Assembly (NCBI GenBank): GCA_001775255.1 | Contig: MFCJ01000073.1 | Span: forward strand, 1-35,464 | From: Candidatus Dadabacteria bacterium RIFCSPHIGHO2_12_FULL_53_21 | GTDB lineage: Bacteria; Desulfobacterota_D; UBA1144; Nemesobacterales; UBA2774 | Length of the DNA: 35,464 nt | Reading direction: 5' to 3' | Part shown: positions 1 through 8,568 of the stretch, in pieces | How positions within the stretch are numbered: the stretch's first letter is position 1 | Layout of the letters: the number at the start of each line of letters is the position of its first letter | Position numbers and translations under genes: made by a program | The notes under the pieces: generated by a model | What the model saw: only the letters and a program-made list of their open reading frames with translations | Told to the model about the DNA's origin: nothing | The model's database searches: none

Positions 1-857
1 CCGTGGTCCGGGGAAGTCCTTATAATGGGCAGTCCGAGCGTCATGTTTACTCCAACGTTGAATGAGACCATCTTGAACGGGATCAGTCCCTGGTCGTGAT
101 ACATCGCCACTACGGCGTCCCACTTCCCCTGGTTGGCGTAGTAAAAGAGGGTGTCTGCGGGGAGAGGGCCTGTAACCGTGACCCCGAGCTTTCTTGCTTC
201 GGCTACGGCGGGCGCGATATGGACGATCTCCTCGTCGCCGAAAGCCCCCGACTCCCCGGCGTGGGGGTTCAAGCCGCAGACGACCAGCTTGGGATCTTTT
301 ATCCTGAATTGGTTAACGAGCGCGCGGTACGTGATGTTTATAACCGAAAGCACGCTTTCCTTTGTTATGAGCTTCGGGACTTCTCTGAGAGCGGTGTGAA
401 TCGTAACGAGCACGACCCTGAAGTTTCCGCCTTCGAACATCATCACCGCATCATTCGCGCCCGTGAGCTCTTTCAGCATCTCCGTGTGCCCGGGGAATTT
501 CGATCCGGCAAGGTGTGTGGATTCCTTACTGATCGGCGCCGTGACTATCGCATCGATCTCGCCCGACACCGCGGCCTTCACCGCCTCCCGGATGTAAGCG
601 AGACTTGCCTCTCCCGCCTTCCTGTCCACCCTGCAGGGCTTGAGGTCGCCGGTCCCGTATTTGAACGGATCGAAAATCCGGCAGTTCAATTTCATGCCTG
701 TGAGGCTGGCCGCGGATTCCAGAACTTCACGGCTCCCGTATATTACGGGTGAGCAGACGTCAGTTACCTCGCCCGCGTTTACGGCCTTTACGACTATCTC
801 CGGGCTTATCCCGTTCGGGTCGCCCATAGTGATTCCGATTTTAGGCTTGTTGCTCAT
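1..857 (-). CDS. pdxA: 4-hydroxythreonine-4-phosphate dehydrogenase (partial, C-terminus off window)
   Basis: PdxA oxidises 4-phosphohydroxy-L-threonine in the DXP-dependent pathway to pyridoxal phosphate. Translation on the minus strand from ATG at 857 begins MSNKPKIGITMGDPNGISPE, the family's N-terminal signature. The three regions that carry the metal-binding histidines are visible: GHTE, MYHDQG and, at the very edge of the window, TSPDHG. About 285 residues are present and the reading frame is open to base 1, so the last ~40 residues lie outside. It sits 59 bases downstream of tatD on the same strand and may be the last gene of the glyA-nrdR-tatD operon. PLP is the cofactor of GlyA in the same group, which fits co-transcription. 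The identification is firm; operon membership is inferred from spacing. Confidence 0.95.
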   Translation of the reverse strand, partial: MSNKPKIGITMGDPNGISPEIVVKAVNAGEVTDVCSPVIYGSREVLESAASLTGMKLNCRIFDPFKYGTGDLKPCRVDRKAGEASLAYIREAVKAAVSGEIDAIVTAPISKESTHLAGSKFPGHTEMLKELTGANDAVMMFEGGNFRVVLVTIHTALREVPKLITKESVLSVINITYRALVNQFRIKDPKLVVCGLNPHAGESGAFGDEEIVHIAPAVAEARKLGVTVTGPLPADTLFYYANQGKWDAVVAMYHDQGLIPFKMVSFNVGVNMTLGLPIIRTSPDH

Positions 858-916
858 ACCGGGACTATTTTAAACGGGGGAGTTCATTATGTATAGAAAA
901 AGGTTTGCACGGACGA

Positions 917-1687
917 TCATCGTTCGAATCTTTCGAATCTAAAGAGTCTCTCCGCATTCTCGGTCGTGACCTCAGCGATCTTCTCGGGCGATACGCCTCT
1001 CGTATCGGCGATTGTCTCCGCAACATATTTCACGTATGCCGGCTCGTTCGTTTTCCCCCTCAACGGCACCGGTGCGAGGTAGGGGGAGTCGGTTTCGATC
1101 AGCAGCCTGTCTCCGGGGATTTTCTTTGCCGCATCCCTTATCTCTTCCGATTTCTTAAACGTTGCTATCCCGGAAAATGAAATATAGAACCCCAGGTCGA
1201 GATATTTTCTGGCTGTCTCGTAATTCCCTGTAAAACAGTGGATCACTCCGGTCCTATCCGACACTTTCTCGGCCCTGAGTATGTTTATAAGATCGGGGTC
1301 GGCGTCCCTGACATGGATTACTAGAGGGAGACCGACGCGGTATGCGATGCCGATATGCGCGGCAAGGGAGATTATCTGTGCGTCCTTTTCGGAGTTCAGA
1401 TAGTGGTAGTCGAGTCCCGTCTCACCCACGGCCACGACCTTGTCCGCACCCGCCAGCGTCTCGATCTCTTTGAGGGCGCCGCTGTCGGCGGTCTTTGCCG
1501 CGTGAGGGTGAATACCCACCGCGGCGAATACGTTTTCGTATATTTCAGAGATCGATACCGTATCGCGGGAGGATGCCAGGTCCGATGATATCGCTACGAT
1601 TCTCCCTATCCCTTTCTCCCGCGCCCTCGCGAGAGTGCCCGGGAGGTCGTCGAGAGAATCCAGATGGGCATGGGTATCGATGAGCAT
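917..1687 (-). CDS. tatD: TatD-family metal-dependent hydrolase / DNase
   Basis: A 256-residue TatD/YcfH-type TIM-barrel metallohydrolase, cytoplasmic, of the family that includes 3'-5' DNases. Visible motifs are the N-terminal metal site DTHAHLD (His6, His8), GETGLDYH with the bridging Glu, IHCFTG in the middle, and ETDSPYLAP near the C-terminus. Length matches the family. The ATG at 1687 shares one base with the nrdR stop codon (TAATG arrangement on the minus strand), so translation is probably coupled. Homologues are often annotated as general deoxyribonucleases or D-aminoacyl-tRNA deacylase-like enzymes; the exact substrate cannot be read from sequence. Confidence 0.93.
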   Translation of the reverse strand: MLIDTHAHLDSLDDLPGTLARAREKGIGRIVAISSDLASSRDTVSISEIYENVFAAVGIHPHAAKTADSGALKEIETLAGADKVVAVGETGLDYHYLNSEKDAQIISLAAHIGIAYRVGLPLVIHVRDADPDLINILRAEKVSDRTGVIHCFTGNYETARKYLDLGFYISFSGIATFKKSEEIRDAAKKIPGDRLLIETDSPYLAPVPLRGKTNEPAYVKYVAETIADTRGVSPEKIAEVTTENAERLFRFERFER

Positions 1688-2220
1688 TACTTCTTGGTCT
1701 TGTCCTTTATGAGAGTCAGGGCGTGTAATGTGGAGTCGGTTTTACGGCCTAATTTAATTTGCTCGCCCTTCTCTTTGAGCAGGTCGGTCAATTCGCTTAA
1801 AAACTGATTAACGTCTTTAAAAGATCGATATACGGACGCGAACCTCACGTATGCAACTTCGTCTATCTCGTAGAGTTTGTTTATTACCCTTTCGCCTATC
1901 TCGCTGCTTTCGACTTCCCTGTCGCCCCTTTCCTGAATCACTCTTTCCAGGTCGGAAACGAAGTTCTCGATGACCTCCATGCTTATAGGCCGTTTCTCGC
2001 ACGCCTTGATCATTCCCGCGATTATCTTGCTGCGGTCGAAAGGTTCCCTAACCCCGCCTTTCTTGATAACGAGGAGCTCCATTTCCTCGACCCTTTCGTA
2101 TGTCGTGAACCGGCTTTTGCAGCTAAGACATTCCCGGCGTCTCCTGATCGACGTATCTTCCTTGGCGAGACGCGAGTCTATGACCTTGCTTTCGAGGCTT
2201 GAACAGAACGGGCATTTCAT
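1687..2220 (-). CDS. nrdR: Transcriptional repressor NrdR
   Basis: NrdR represses ribonucleotide reductase operons according to ATP/dATP level. The 177-residue protein has the N-terminal zinc ribbon with Cys3, Cys6, Cys31 and Cys34 (MKCPFC and CLSC), followed by the basic RRRRE stretch and an ATP-cone domain at roughly residues 48-138. The C-terminus is about 20 residues longer than the common ~150-residue form. The start ATG lies immediately after the glyA stop with no intergenic bases. No ribonucleotide reductase gene or obvious NrdR-box pair was seen in this window, so its targets lie elsewhere. Confidence 0.97.
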   Translation of the reverse strand: MKCPFCSSLESKVIDSRLAKEDTSIRRRRECLSCKSRFTTYERVEEMELLVIKKGGVREPFDRSKIIAGMIKACEKRPISMEVIENFVSDLERVIQERGDREVESSEIGERVINKLYEIDEVAYVRFASVYRSFKDVNQFLSELTDLLKEKGEQIKLGRKTDSTLHALTLIKDKTKK

Positions 2221-3468
2221 CTAAATGAGCCTGTGTCTATAAACGGGGAATTGGCTGCAAAGCCCCCGGACGTCGTCCTTTATCCTCGACAGCACTTTCT
2301 CGCTGCCCGGGTTGTTTAAAGCCTCTTTTATGAAATCTGCTATTATTTCTATCTCTTTTTCTTTCATTCCTCTCGTCGTGACGGCGGGTGTGCCTATCCG
2401 GATCCCGCTCGTTACGGCCGGCGGACGCGGGTCAAACGGTATGGCGTTCTTGTTTACGGTTATTCCGGCCTGCTCCAGCGTCTCCTCCGCGATCTTTCCG
2501 GTGAGCTCGGTCTCCCTCAGGTCTACGAGTACGAGATGTGTATCGGTGCCGCCCGAGACCAGTTTGAGCCCCATTCCGGTCAGGCGTTCTCCGAGCTTTT
2601 TAGAGTTCTTGACGATCTGTCTCTGATATTCCTTGAAACCCGGCTCGAGCGCTTCTTTAAATGCAACCGCCTTTGCGGCGATGACGTGCATGAGGGGCCC
2701 CCCCTGCGTGCCCGGGAATACCCTGCTGTTGACCTGTTTTTCCTGAGCCTCCTTCATCATTACCATGCCGCCCCGGGGCCCTCTCAGGGTCTTGTGTGTG
2801 GTCGTCGTAACGAAATCGCAGTGGGGTACGGGGTTCGAATAGAGCCCGGCTACTACTAGGCCTGCCGGGTGAGCGATATCCGCCATCAGAAGGGCGCCCG
2901 ATTCGTCCGCTATTTCCCTGAATTTCGCGAAGTCGATGTCCCTCGGATACGCGCTCCATCCCGCGATTATGAGTTTCGGCTTGTGCTCGAGGGCTAGCCT
3001 CCTTACTTCACTGTAGTCGATGAGGTTCGTATCCTCGGTGACTCCATACGGGACGACGTTATATAGCCTCCCGGAGAAATTTACGGGGCTCCCGTGAGTC
3101 AGATGTCCGCCGTGTGCGAGGTTCATCCCGAGTATGGTATCCCCCGGCTCCAGGCATGCGAAATAGACGGACATATTGGCCTGAGCGCCCGAGTGGGGCT
3201 GTACGTTCACCGCATCGCAGCCGAAAAGCGCCTTTGCCCTGTCCCTCGCCAGGTTCTCGGCGATGTCCACGAACTCGCACCCGCCGTAGTACCTCTTTCC
3301 GGGGAGACCTTCCGCGTACTTGTTCGTCAGCACCGAGCCCAGGGCTTCCAGGACCGCTTCACTCACGTAGTTTTCGGAAGCGATGAGCTCCAGTCTATAC
3401 TCCTGGCGCTCGACTTCGGACTTGATCGCGCGGTAAATTTCCGGATCTACTATTTCGAGCTTCGACAT
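2221..3468 (-). CDS. glyA: Serine hydroxymethyltransferase
   Basis: GlyA interconverts serine and glycine while charging tetrahydrofolate with a one-carbon unit, using PLP. From the chosen ATG at 3468 the protein is 415 residues, the usual bacterial length. The PLP lysine is Lys226 in TTTTHKTLRG, and MADIAHPAG carries the cofactor-contacting Asp/His. A GTG three codons upstream (3477) is also in frame. The ATG is preferred because the purine-rich AGGGGG lies about 9 bases before it but almost touches the GTG. It is the first gene of the glyA-nrdR-tatD(-pdxA) operon. Confidence 0.97.
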   Translation of the reverse strand: MSKLEIVDPEIYRAIKSEVERQEYRLELIASENYVSEAVLEALGSVLTNKYAEGLPGKRYYGGCEFVDIAENLARDRAKALFGCDAVNVQPHSGAQANMSVYFACLEPGDTILGMNLAHGGHLTHGSPVNFSGRLYNVVPYGVTEDTNLIDYSEVRRLALEHKPKLIIAGWSAYPRDIDFAKFREIADESGALLMADIAHPAGLVVAGLYSNPVPHCDFVTTTTHKTLRGPRGGMVMMKEAQEKQVNSRVFPGTQGGPLMHVIAAKAVAFKEALEPGFKEYQRQIVKNSKKLGERLTGMGLKLVSGGTDTHLVLVDLRETELTGKIAEETLEQAGITVNKNAIPFDPRPPAVTSGIRIGTPAVTTRGMKEKEIEIIADFIKEALNNPGSEKVLSRIKDDVRGLCSQFPVYRHRLI

Positions 3469-3793
3469 CTGATACACACCCCCTCAATTCAAGTAAAGCC
3501 TATCCAAGATTGGACGAATTGGCAAGCCGGATGCTGTTCCCTCCAGCGGGCGCCAGGCTCGATAGCGGCCTATCAGGATAGAGTCTCGTTGGTATCAGCT
3601 GCAGCTTGTAATCACATATGTTATTAATTAATCTGCGGGGCGCGGGACTGTCGGATTGCATGTACATAAGTATTTTATTACAATTAAGTTTGGCGTTCAG
3701 CAATTCAGAAAAAATATATGTATATGAATAAAGGCCGGGCATGAAAGCGTCTGGTGTTTCCTACGTCGGATTCGGCCAAACGGGGTTTTTATT
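3469..3793. other. Divergent intergenic region between glyA and sensor kinase
   Basis: This roughly 325-base region separates glyA (minus) from the kinase at 3794 (plus), so it must hold promoters for both. It is AT-rich near the kinase end (3650-3730) and GC-rich near glyA. On the glyA leader side I see small inverted repeats: TCCAA/TTGGA around 3503-3514 and GATAG-gccg-CTATC around 3560-3578. I compared it by eye with glycine, ZTP, THF and SAH riboswitches, which can precede glyA, and found no convincing match. No promoter stands out strongly enough to call. Confidence 0.5.
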
Positions 3794-5836
3794 ATGAAGA
3801 GCAAATTGAAGCATCACATCGTGCCGGAGATGGGTCTAAAGCCCGCGGCGCTCGATCATGTAGAACATATCAATGCATTCCGGGATGACGAGAGTTCTTC
3901 AGCCCCTGATAACAGCGAGGGTGTAAGCAGCAGGGATTTCTTTTTCGGGCTTTTAGAGAATGCGCCCGATGTTTTTTTCAGTCTTACCCCGGAAGGGACT
4001 ATTACCTATATCAATCCTGCGATAGAAACGCTGACCGGATGGAAGCGCGACATGTGGATAGGCAGACCGTTTTCTGAACTGCTCGTTAACGATACGGGAG
4101 ATAACACGGCGCGCAATTACCTCGAATTTGAGAATGGGAGGCAGAGAAGGGTTTTTGAAGCTGATATCCTTTTAAGCGGAGGCGGTTCCGTAAGTACCGA
4201 GGTGTCAGTTTCGTTGCGTACGAAGAGAGATAAGGTCACAGGCATCATCGGCTCACTCAGGGACAACACCCGGAGGAAGCTCTCCGATGAGGCGCACGCG
4301 CTTCAGGAGAGACGGATCAGGTCCCTCTATGAGATTTCGGCCGCACCCGGCGTGGGAATCGAAACGCAGCTCGTCGAGACACTCAAGACGGGCGCTGACA
4401 TGCTATCTATGGAAGTTGCGGGAGTCGGCCGGATCGCCGGTAAGAATTGCACCGTTCTATATTGCTATGATGAGATGGGGAGAGTAACTCAGGGCCTCGA
4501 ATGCGATCTTTCAAAGACTTACTGCAAAATTACACTTGCCAACGATGACGTTCTTGCCATAGACCATGTGGGCGAATCCGAGTATCGAAATGAAGAGTTC
4601 TATAGGGACTTCGGCTTCGAGTCCTATATCGGTGTACCTTTGCGGATTAACGGAAAGGTATTCGGGACGCTTAATTTTGCAAGTCCCCATCCGCGGAAGG
4701 AGCCTTTTACAACGGCGGACAAGGATTTTATAAGGCTCATGGGACGCTGGATCAGCACGATGATAGAGCGCAAAAGAGCGGAGGACATGCTGAAGGAAAA
4801 AGAGGAGTTGTACCGCACGCTCGTCGAGAACGCGCATGACCTCATTCTCGAGATATTGTACGACGGACACATAATGTACGCCAGTTCCAATCATAAAGAG
4901 ATATTGGGGTATGAACCCGAGGAGCTTTTCGGGAAGAATGCGTTCGAATTCATGCACCCTGAGGACCGGTCTGCGGTTATGTCTGCATTCATACAGGGGT
5001 TCAGGTCCGGGTCCGCCGGGAGAGCCGTTTACAGGTACAGGCATAAAAACGGAGAGTGGCGCTGGTTCGAGGGTACCGGGAAACCGTTCAGGACGTCGAC
5101 GGGTGAGATTAGGGCCATAGTCGATACGCGTGATATCACTGAACGGAAAAAAACCGACGAACAGATACAGGAATCGCTCATGCAGAAGGAGTCTCTGCTG
5201 AGGGAGATACACCACAGGGTAAAAAACAACCTCCAGGTCATATCGAGCCTGTTGAGCCTCCAGTCCGATTATGCGAAGGACGAGGAGTCTCTCGCCCTCT
5301 TCTATGAGAGCCAGAGCAGGATATCCACTATAGCGTTGATCCACGAAAAGCTCTACCAGTCGAGGAACATAGACGAGATAAAGATGCTCGACTATATTAC
5401 GGACCTGACCAGAAACCTGCTCAGGGTCTATAAAGATTTCGGGGAAAATATACACGTTCAAATAAATGCGTACGATATATCAATAGATGTCGATCAGGCG
5501 ATACCCTGCGGGCTTATCATCAACGAGCTTTTCTCGAATTGCCTCAAACACGCCTTCCATTACCGGGACAGTGAAAATGTGACTCGAAGGACCAGGAACA
5601 AAGTGTCGGTGGAGATAAATTCGGATTCCGACGGGATTCTTACTCTCTCGGTAAGAGACAACGGAGTCGGATTTCCCGATACTACGGACTTCAGGAACAC
5701 GAATACCCTCGGTCTTCAGCTCGTCTGCACTCTTACGGATCAGCTCAAGGGGACAATAGAGCTCCGGAACCAGAACGGGACCATGTTCAATATTGTTTTC
5801 CCGATATCGACGAAGAAAACCAGAGGTAACGAATAA
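3794..5836 (+). CDS. Soluble PAS-GAF-PAS histidine kinase, HisKA_2 type
   Basis: A 680-residue sensor kinase with no membrane segment, so cytoplasmic sensing is expected. Domains in order: PAS (about 48-165, with TYINPAIETLTGW), GAF (about 175-328, ending with GVPLRINGKVFGTLNF), a second PAS/PAC (about 335-452), then a HisKA_2 dimerisation domain with EIHHRVKNNLQ (phospho-acceptor probably His474). The HATPase domain (about 560-675) has the N-box NELFSNCLKHAF and DNGVGFP. HisKA_2 kinases often work with single-domain receivers or PhyR-like regulators. No response regulator lies next to it, so its partner is unknown. It is transcribed alone, convergent with the small gene at 5848 with only 11 bases between the stops. 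The sensed ligand cannot be inferred. Confidence 0.9.
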   Translation: MKSKLKHHIVPEMGLKPAALDHVEHINAFRDDESSSAPDNSEGVSSRDFFFGLLENAPDVFFSLTPEGTITYINPAIETLTGWKRDMWIGRPFSELLVNDTGDNTARNYLEFENGRQRRVFEADILLSGGGSVSTEVSVSLRTKRDKVTGIIGSLRDNTRRKLSDEAHALQERRIRSLYEISAAPGVGIETQLVETLKTGADMLSMEVAGVGRIAGKNCTVLYCYDEMGRVTQGLECDLSKTYCKITLANDDVLAIDHVGESEYRNEEFYRDFGFESYIGVPLRINGKVFGTLNFASPHPRKEPFTTADKDFIRLMGRWISTMIERKRAEDMLKEKEELYRTLVENAHDLILEILYDGHIMYASSNHKEILGYEPEELFGKNAFEFMHPEDRSAVMSAFIQGFRSGSAGRAVYRYRHKNGEWRWFEGTGKPFRTSTGEIRAIVDTRDITERKKTDEQIQESLMQKESLLREIHHRVKNNLQVISSLLSLQSDYAKDEESLALFYESQSRISTIALIHEKLYQSRNIDEIKMLDYITDLTRNLLRVYKDFGENIHVQINAYDISIDVDQAIPCGLIINELFSNCLKHAFHYRDSENVTRRTRNKVSVEINSDSDGILTLSVRDNGVGFPDTTDFRNTNTLGLQLVCTLTDQLKGTIELRNQNGTMFNIVFPISTKKTRGNE

Positions 5837-5847
5837 GGGCGGCAGAA

Positions 5848-6216
5848 TCAGGTGTTAATCAATACATCAAAACTCCCGAGATTTGCTTTCGCGGCAAGAC
5901 CGTTCTTCCAGCAGATGTCCCTTGCATGTCCCTGCAGCTCTTTTGGCACCATGAGAGTAAATTTCACGCCGAGCTCCGAGAGTTCTTTCCATTTGGGGAC
6001 TCTTTCGTTATTTATCGTCTCCCTTGTTTCCACTTCAACTATCTGCACGACCTGGCCGTAATTCACAAGGACTATGTCCGGGTATTTGCCCTTGTACTCG
6101 AAGTTCGTCTCTTCACCGGGGTTGATGCGCACTTCGCTGTAAAGCCTCGAATACTTCTCGTGCACTTTCCTGATGACCCAGTCGTGCAGGAACTGCTCAT
6201 CCGTTGATCTTGCCAT
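5848..6216 (-). CDS. Small protein of unknown function, PD-(D/E)XK-like
   Basis: A 122-residue soluble protein I do not recognise by name. An acidic residue (SEVRIN, about residue 28) is followed by KYPDIVLVN and then QIVEVETRE on predicted beta strands. This spacing resembles PD-(D/E)XK nuclease folds, although the last position is Thr rather than the usual Lys. The start codon lies 20 bases inside the end of nadK, and GGGGAGAG sits about 5 bases upstream of the ATG, so this is a real, coupled gene and not a shadow ORF. It is the third gene of a prfB-nadK-unknown group. The nuclease reading is tentative; it could be a non-catalytic fold relative. Confidence 0.7.
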   Translation of the reverse strand: MARSTDEQFLHDWVIRKVHEKYSRLYSEVRINPGEETNFEYKGKYPDIVLVNYGQVVQIVEVETRETINNERVPKWKELSELGVKFTLMVPKELQGHARDICWKNGLAAKANLGSFDVLINT

Positions 6217-7066
6217 ATCTCTCTCCCCACATGAGCTTGGTCTTCAAGATTGTGAAGTAATCTCTGAAAGGGGATTTAATAAGTTTTACGACGGTATCGG
6301 ATTTCCTGACCTCTATCACGTCCCCGGCCTTGAGTCTGATCCCGATCTGCCCGTCGAGTGTCAGGTAAGTGTCCGGCTCCTGTGAGGTTATTTTTATCTC
6401 GACCTTCATTTCGTTAGAAACCACGAGCGGCCTGTTTGTCAGTGTATGGGGACATATCGGCGTAATTATGGTGACCGGCAGGGCAGGGTGAACTATCGGT
6501 CCTCCCGCCGAAAGGGAATAAGCCGTGGAACCGGTAGGCGTCGAGAGTATAATACCGTCAGCCTTATACGTTGTAACGTGTGAGCCTTCTATGTAAATTT
6601 CGAGGTCAATTATCCGCGCGACGGCTTCTTTATTGATAACCACGTCATTCAGGACCTCATAGTGCTTCGCGCCTGTCTTTCCTCTCCGGACCGTCGTCCG
6701 GAGCATCTGCCGGTCCTCGATTTCATAATCGCCGCTCAGTATCCTCTCCATCATGGGATATATCTCGTCAACGGTAATCTCCGTGAGAAACCCGAGTCCC
6801 CCCAGATTTATTCCCAGGATCGGCGTCCCGTGTTCGCAGGCGAGCCTGGCCACGCCCAGGAAAGTCCCGTCCCCTCCGAAGACGAGTATGATGTCCACGA
6901 GCTCCGGGATTTCGGCGGCGGGGACTGATTTCCGGCGGCGGATTTTTTTTCCGATCTCCTGCTCGAAAATCACCTCGACGCCCCTCGCGTTAAACCACTC
7001 GCTCAGGTCTTTCGCTATTTCATAGGCCTTGTCTGTATTCGTCTTCCCGATTATTCCGATTCTCAA
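6197..7066 (-). CDS. nadK: NAD kinase
   Basis: NadK phosphorylates NAD to NADP with ATP or polyphosphate in the cytoplasm. The 289-residue protein shows VFGGDGTFLG (the GGDGT active-site motif), LGINLGGLGFLTE, and the nucleotide-binding STPTGSTAYSLSAGGPIVHP, all in family order. The start is a TTG at 7066, supported by GAGGT about 10 bases upstream and by the conserved first beta strand (RIGIIGK) beginning at once. It lies 132 bases downstream of prfB on the same strand; that gap shows no convincing terminator. The C-terminal codons overlap the next gene by 20 bases. Confidence 0.96.
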   Translation of the reverse strand: MRIGIIGKTNTDKAYEIAKDLSEWFNARGVEVIFEQEIGKKIRRRKSVPAAEIPELVDIILVFGGDGTFLGVARLACEHGTPILGINLGGLGFLTEITVDEIYPMMERILSGDYEIEDRQMLRTTVRRGKTGAKHYEVLNDVVINKEAVARIIDLEIYIEGSHVTTYKADGIILSTPTGSTAYSLSAGGPIVHPALPVTIITPICPHTLTNRPLVVSNEMKVEIKITSQEPDTYLTLDGQIGIRLKAGDVIEVRKSDTVVKLIKSPFRDYFTILKTKLMWGERYGKING

Positions 7067-7198
7067 AATTTCTTACCTCGCGTGAGGGACACGGACTTCT
7101 CTGAATTATAGGCGATATCGATGGATAAATATAGCACCCCGGATATGGAATAAAAGAATCGGAGCGCGCCCGCGAGCAGGGCGGTATCTATGCCGGCT

Positions 7199-8309
7199 TT
7201 AGAGAGTTTTCTCTCCCGCCTGCATCAGAAGAAACGCTTTTATGAATTCGCTCAGGTCGCCGTCAAGAACGGGTTCGACGTTCCCGGTCTCGAATCCGGT
7301 CCTGTGGTCCTTTATCATTCTGTACGGATGGAGCACGTAGGAGCGTATCTGGCTGCCCCACCCGATCTCCTTTTTCGTGGCATGCATCTCGTCCATCTTT
7401 TCCCTCTGTTTCTCCTTCTCGAGCTCGTAGAGCCTCGCTTTCAGGATTTTCATGGCTGTAGCCCGGTTCTGGTGCTGGGAGCGTTCGTTCTGGCAGCTGA
7501 CGACTATCCCCGACGGCATATGGGTTATTCTTATCGCGGAATCCGTCTTGTTAACGTGCTGCCCGCCTGCTCCGCTCGCCCGGTAGGTATCCACCCTCAA
7601 GTCTTTCTCATCTATCTCGACCACTATGCTTTCGTCGATTTCAGGGGATACGAACACCGACGCGAACGAAGTATGCCTTCTCTTATTCGCGTCGAACGGG
7701 GATATCCTGACTAACCTGTGTACCCCGCTTTCACCCTTCAGGTAGCCGAAGGCGTAATCGCCCTTCACGAGGAACGTCGCGCTCTTCATACCGGCCTCGT
7801 CCCCCTCCTGATACTCTATAAATTCAGTTGTAAAACAGTTAAGCTCGGCGTATCTCAGATACATTCGGAGCAGCATCTCGGCCCAGTCCTGGGCTTCGGT
7901 GCCCCCTGCCCCCGCGTTGATCGAGACGATCGCGTTCCTCTCGTCATCGGGCTCGCCGAGTATCCGTTTGAACTCGAGCGTCTCGACCCGGCTCTTGATC
8001 TCCGAGAGCTTCTCCCTGGCTTCCCTCGCTGCCGCCTCGTCTCCCTCCTCGATGGAAAGCTCCTCCAGTACCTCCACGTCCTCGAGGTCGTTCGAGAGTC
8101 TCTTCAGGCCGTCGAGAGCGTTTTTAATACGGGACTGCTCCCTCAGGATTTCCTGCGCCTTCTCGGCGTTGTTCCAGAAACCCTCCTTCCCCGTTATCTC
8201 TTCTAATTCTTTAAGGCGTAAATTCTTTCCGGGGAGGTCAAAGAAACTCTCCCAATACTACGAGTCTCTTCTTAAGTTCCTGTATTTGCTCTTTATTTTC
8301 TCCAAACAT
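7199..8309 (-). CDS. prfB: Peptide chain release factor 2, expressed by programmed +1 frameshift
   Basis: RF2 terminates translation at UGA and UAA. The gene is split: ATG at 8309 gives 23 codons (beginning MFGENKEQIQELKKR) ending CTT, then an in-frame TGA at 8240-8238. Shifting by +1 so that the T at 8240 is skipped gives DLPGKN..., which continues uninterrupted to the TAA at 7199. The joined product is 369 residues, the normal RF2 length. The stop-codon-reading tripeptide SPF (in RISPFDANKRR) and the catalytic GGQ (in SGAGGQHVNKTDS) are both intact. The frameshift is autoregulatory in the family: low RF2 slows UGA decoding and favours the shift. The gene is followed by nadK. Confidence 0.97.
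8237..8253 (-). promoter_or_regulatory. prfB programmed +1 frameshift site
   Basis: On the minus strand the sequence reads GGGAGAGTTTCTTTGAC. It contains the slippery CTT codon, the in-frame TGA and the following C (the poor-context UGA-C), preceded at short distance by the purine-rich GGGAGAG that acts as an internal Shine-Dalgarno. In E. coli the equivalent element is AGGGGGTATCTTTGAC. All parts are present, although the SD-like element is slightly further from CTT than in E. coli. Confidence 0.93.
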
Positions 8310-8568
8310 GCCGTTCTCCCTTTTTCTGTATCTAAATAATATATGGGTTGAGAATTCAAAAGCAAGGAAAGTTGAATTATCCGTAGTTTTGGGTAGATTC
8401 TTATGGTTTTAACACGGCTTGCATCAGTAAGATATAACACTGGAATATGTCGGCGGGTTTCAGACCGGTACCGCGGGCGAGGCAGGAGCGCCTGCCGGGG
8501 GATCGTAAGGTTCGACAGTCCGGCCTAAAAAATTCGAAAGCAAAATCATAACAGAGGAGAATCAGAAA
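8310..8568. other. Divergent intergenic region between prfB and class V aminotransferase
   Basis: This 259-base region must hold promoters for both flanking genes. It includes a strong hairpin GGCAGG-AGCG-CCTGCC at 8481-8496, surrounded by GC-rich sequence (about 8462-8525) within an otherwise AT-rich spacer. That suggests a structured leader for the downstream plus-strand aminotransferase. It does not match a riboswitch class I can name, and no U-tract follows the hairpin, so it is not an ordinary terminator. The aminotransferase Shine-Dalgarno AGAGGAGAA lies at about 8552-8560. Confidence 0.45.

Noticed and set aside
96..752. Plus-strand open frame of 218 codons at the window start
   Set aside because: It is antisense to pdxA, which is read clearly on the minus strand to the window edge.
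3469..3793. Riboswitch in the glyA leader
   Set aside because: The leader has small inverted repeats but lacks the conserved cores of the glycine, ZTP, THF and SAH classes.
4511..5461. Minus-strand open frame of 316 codons
   Set aside because: It is antisense to the PAS-GAF-PAS histidine kinase and shows no motif or ribosome site.
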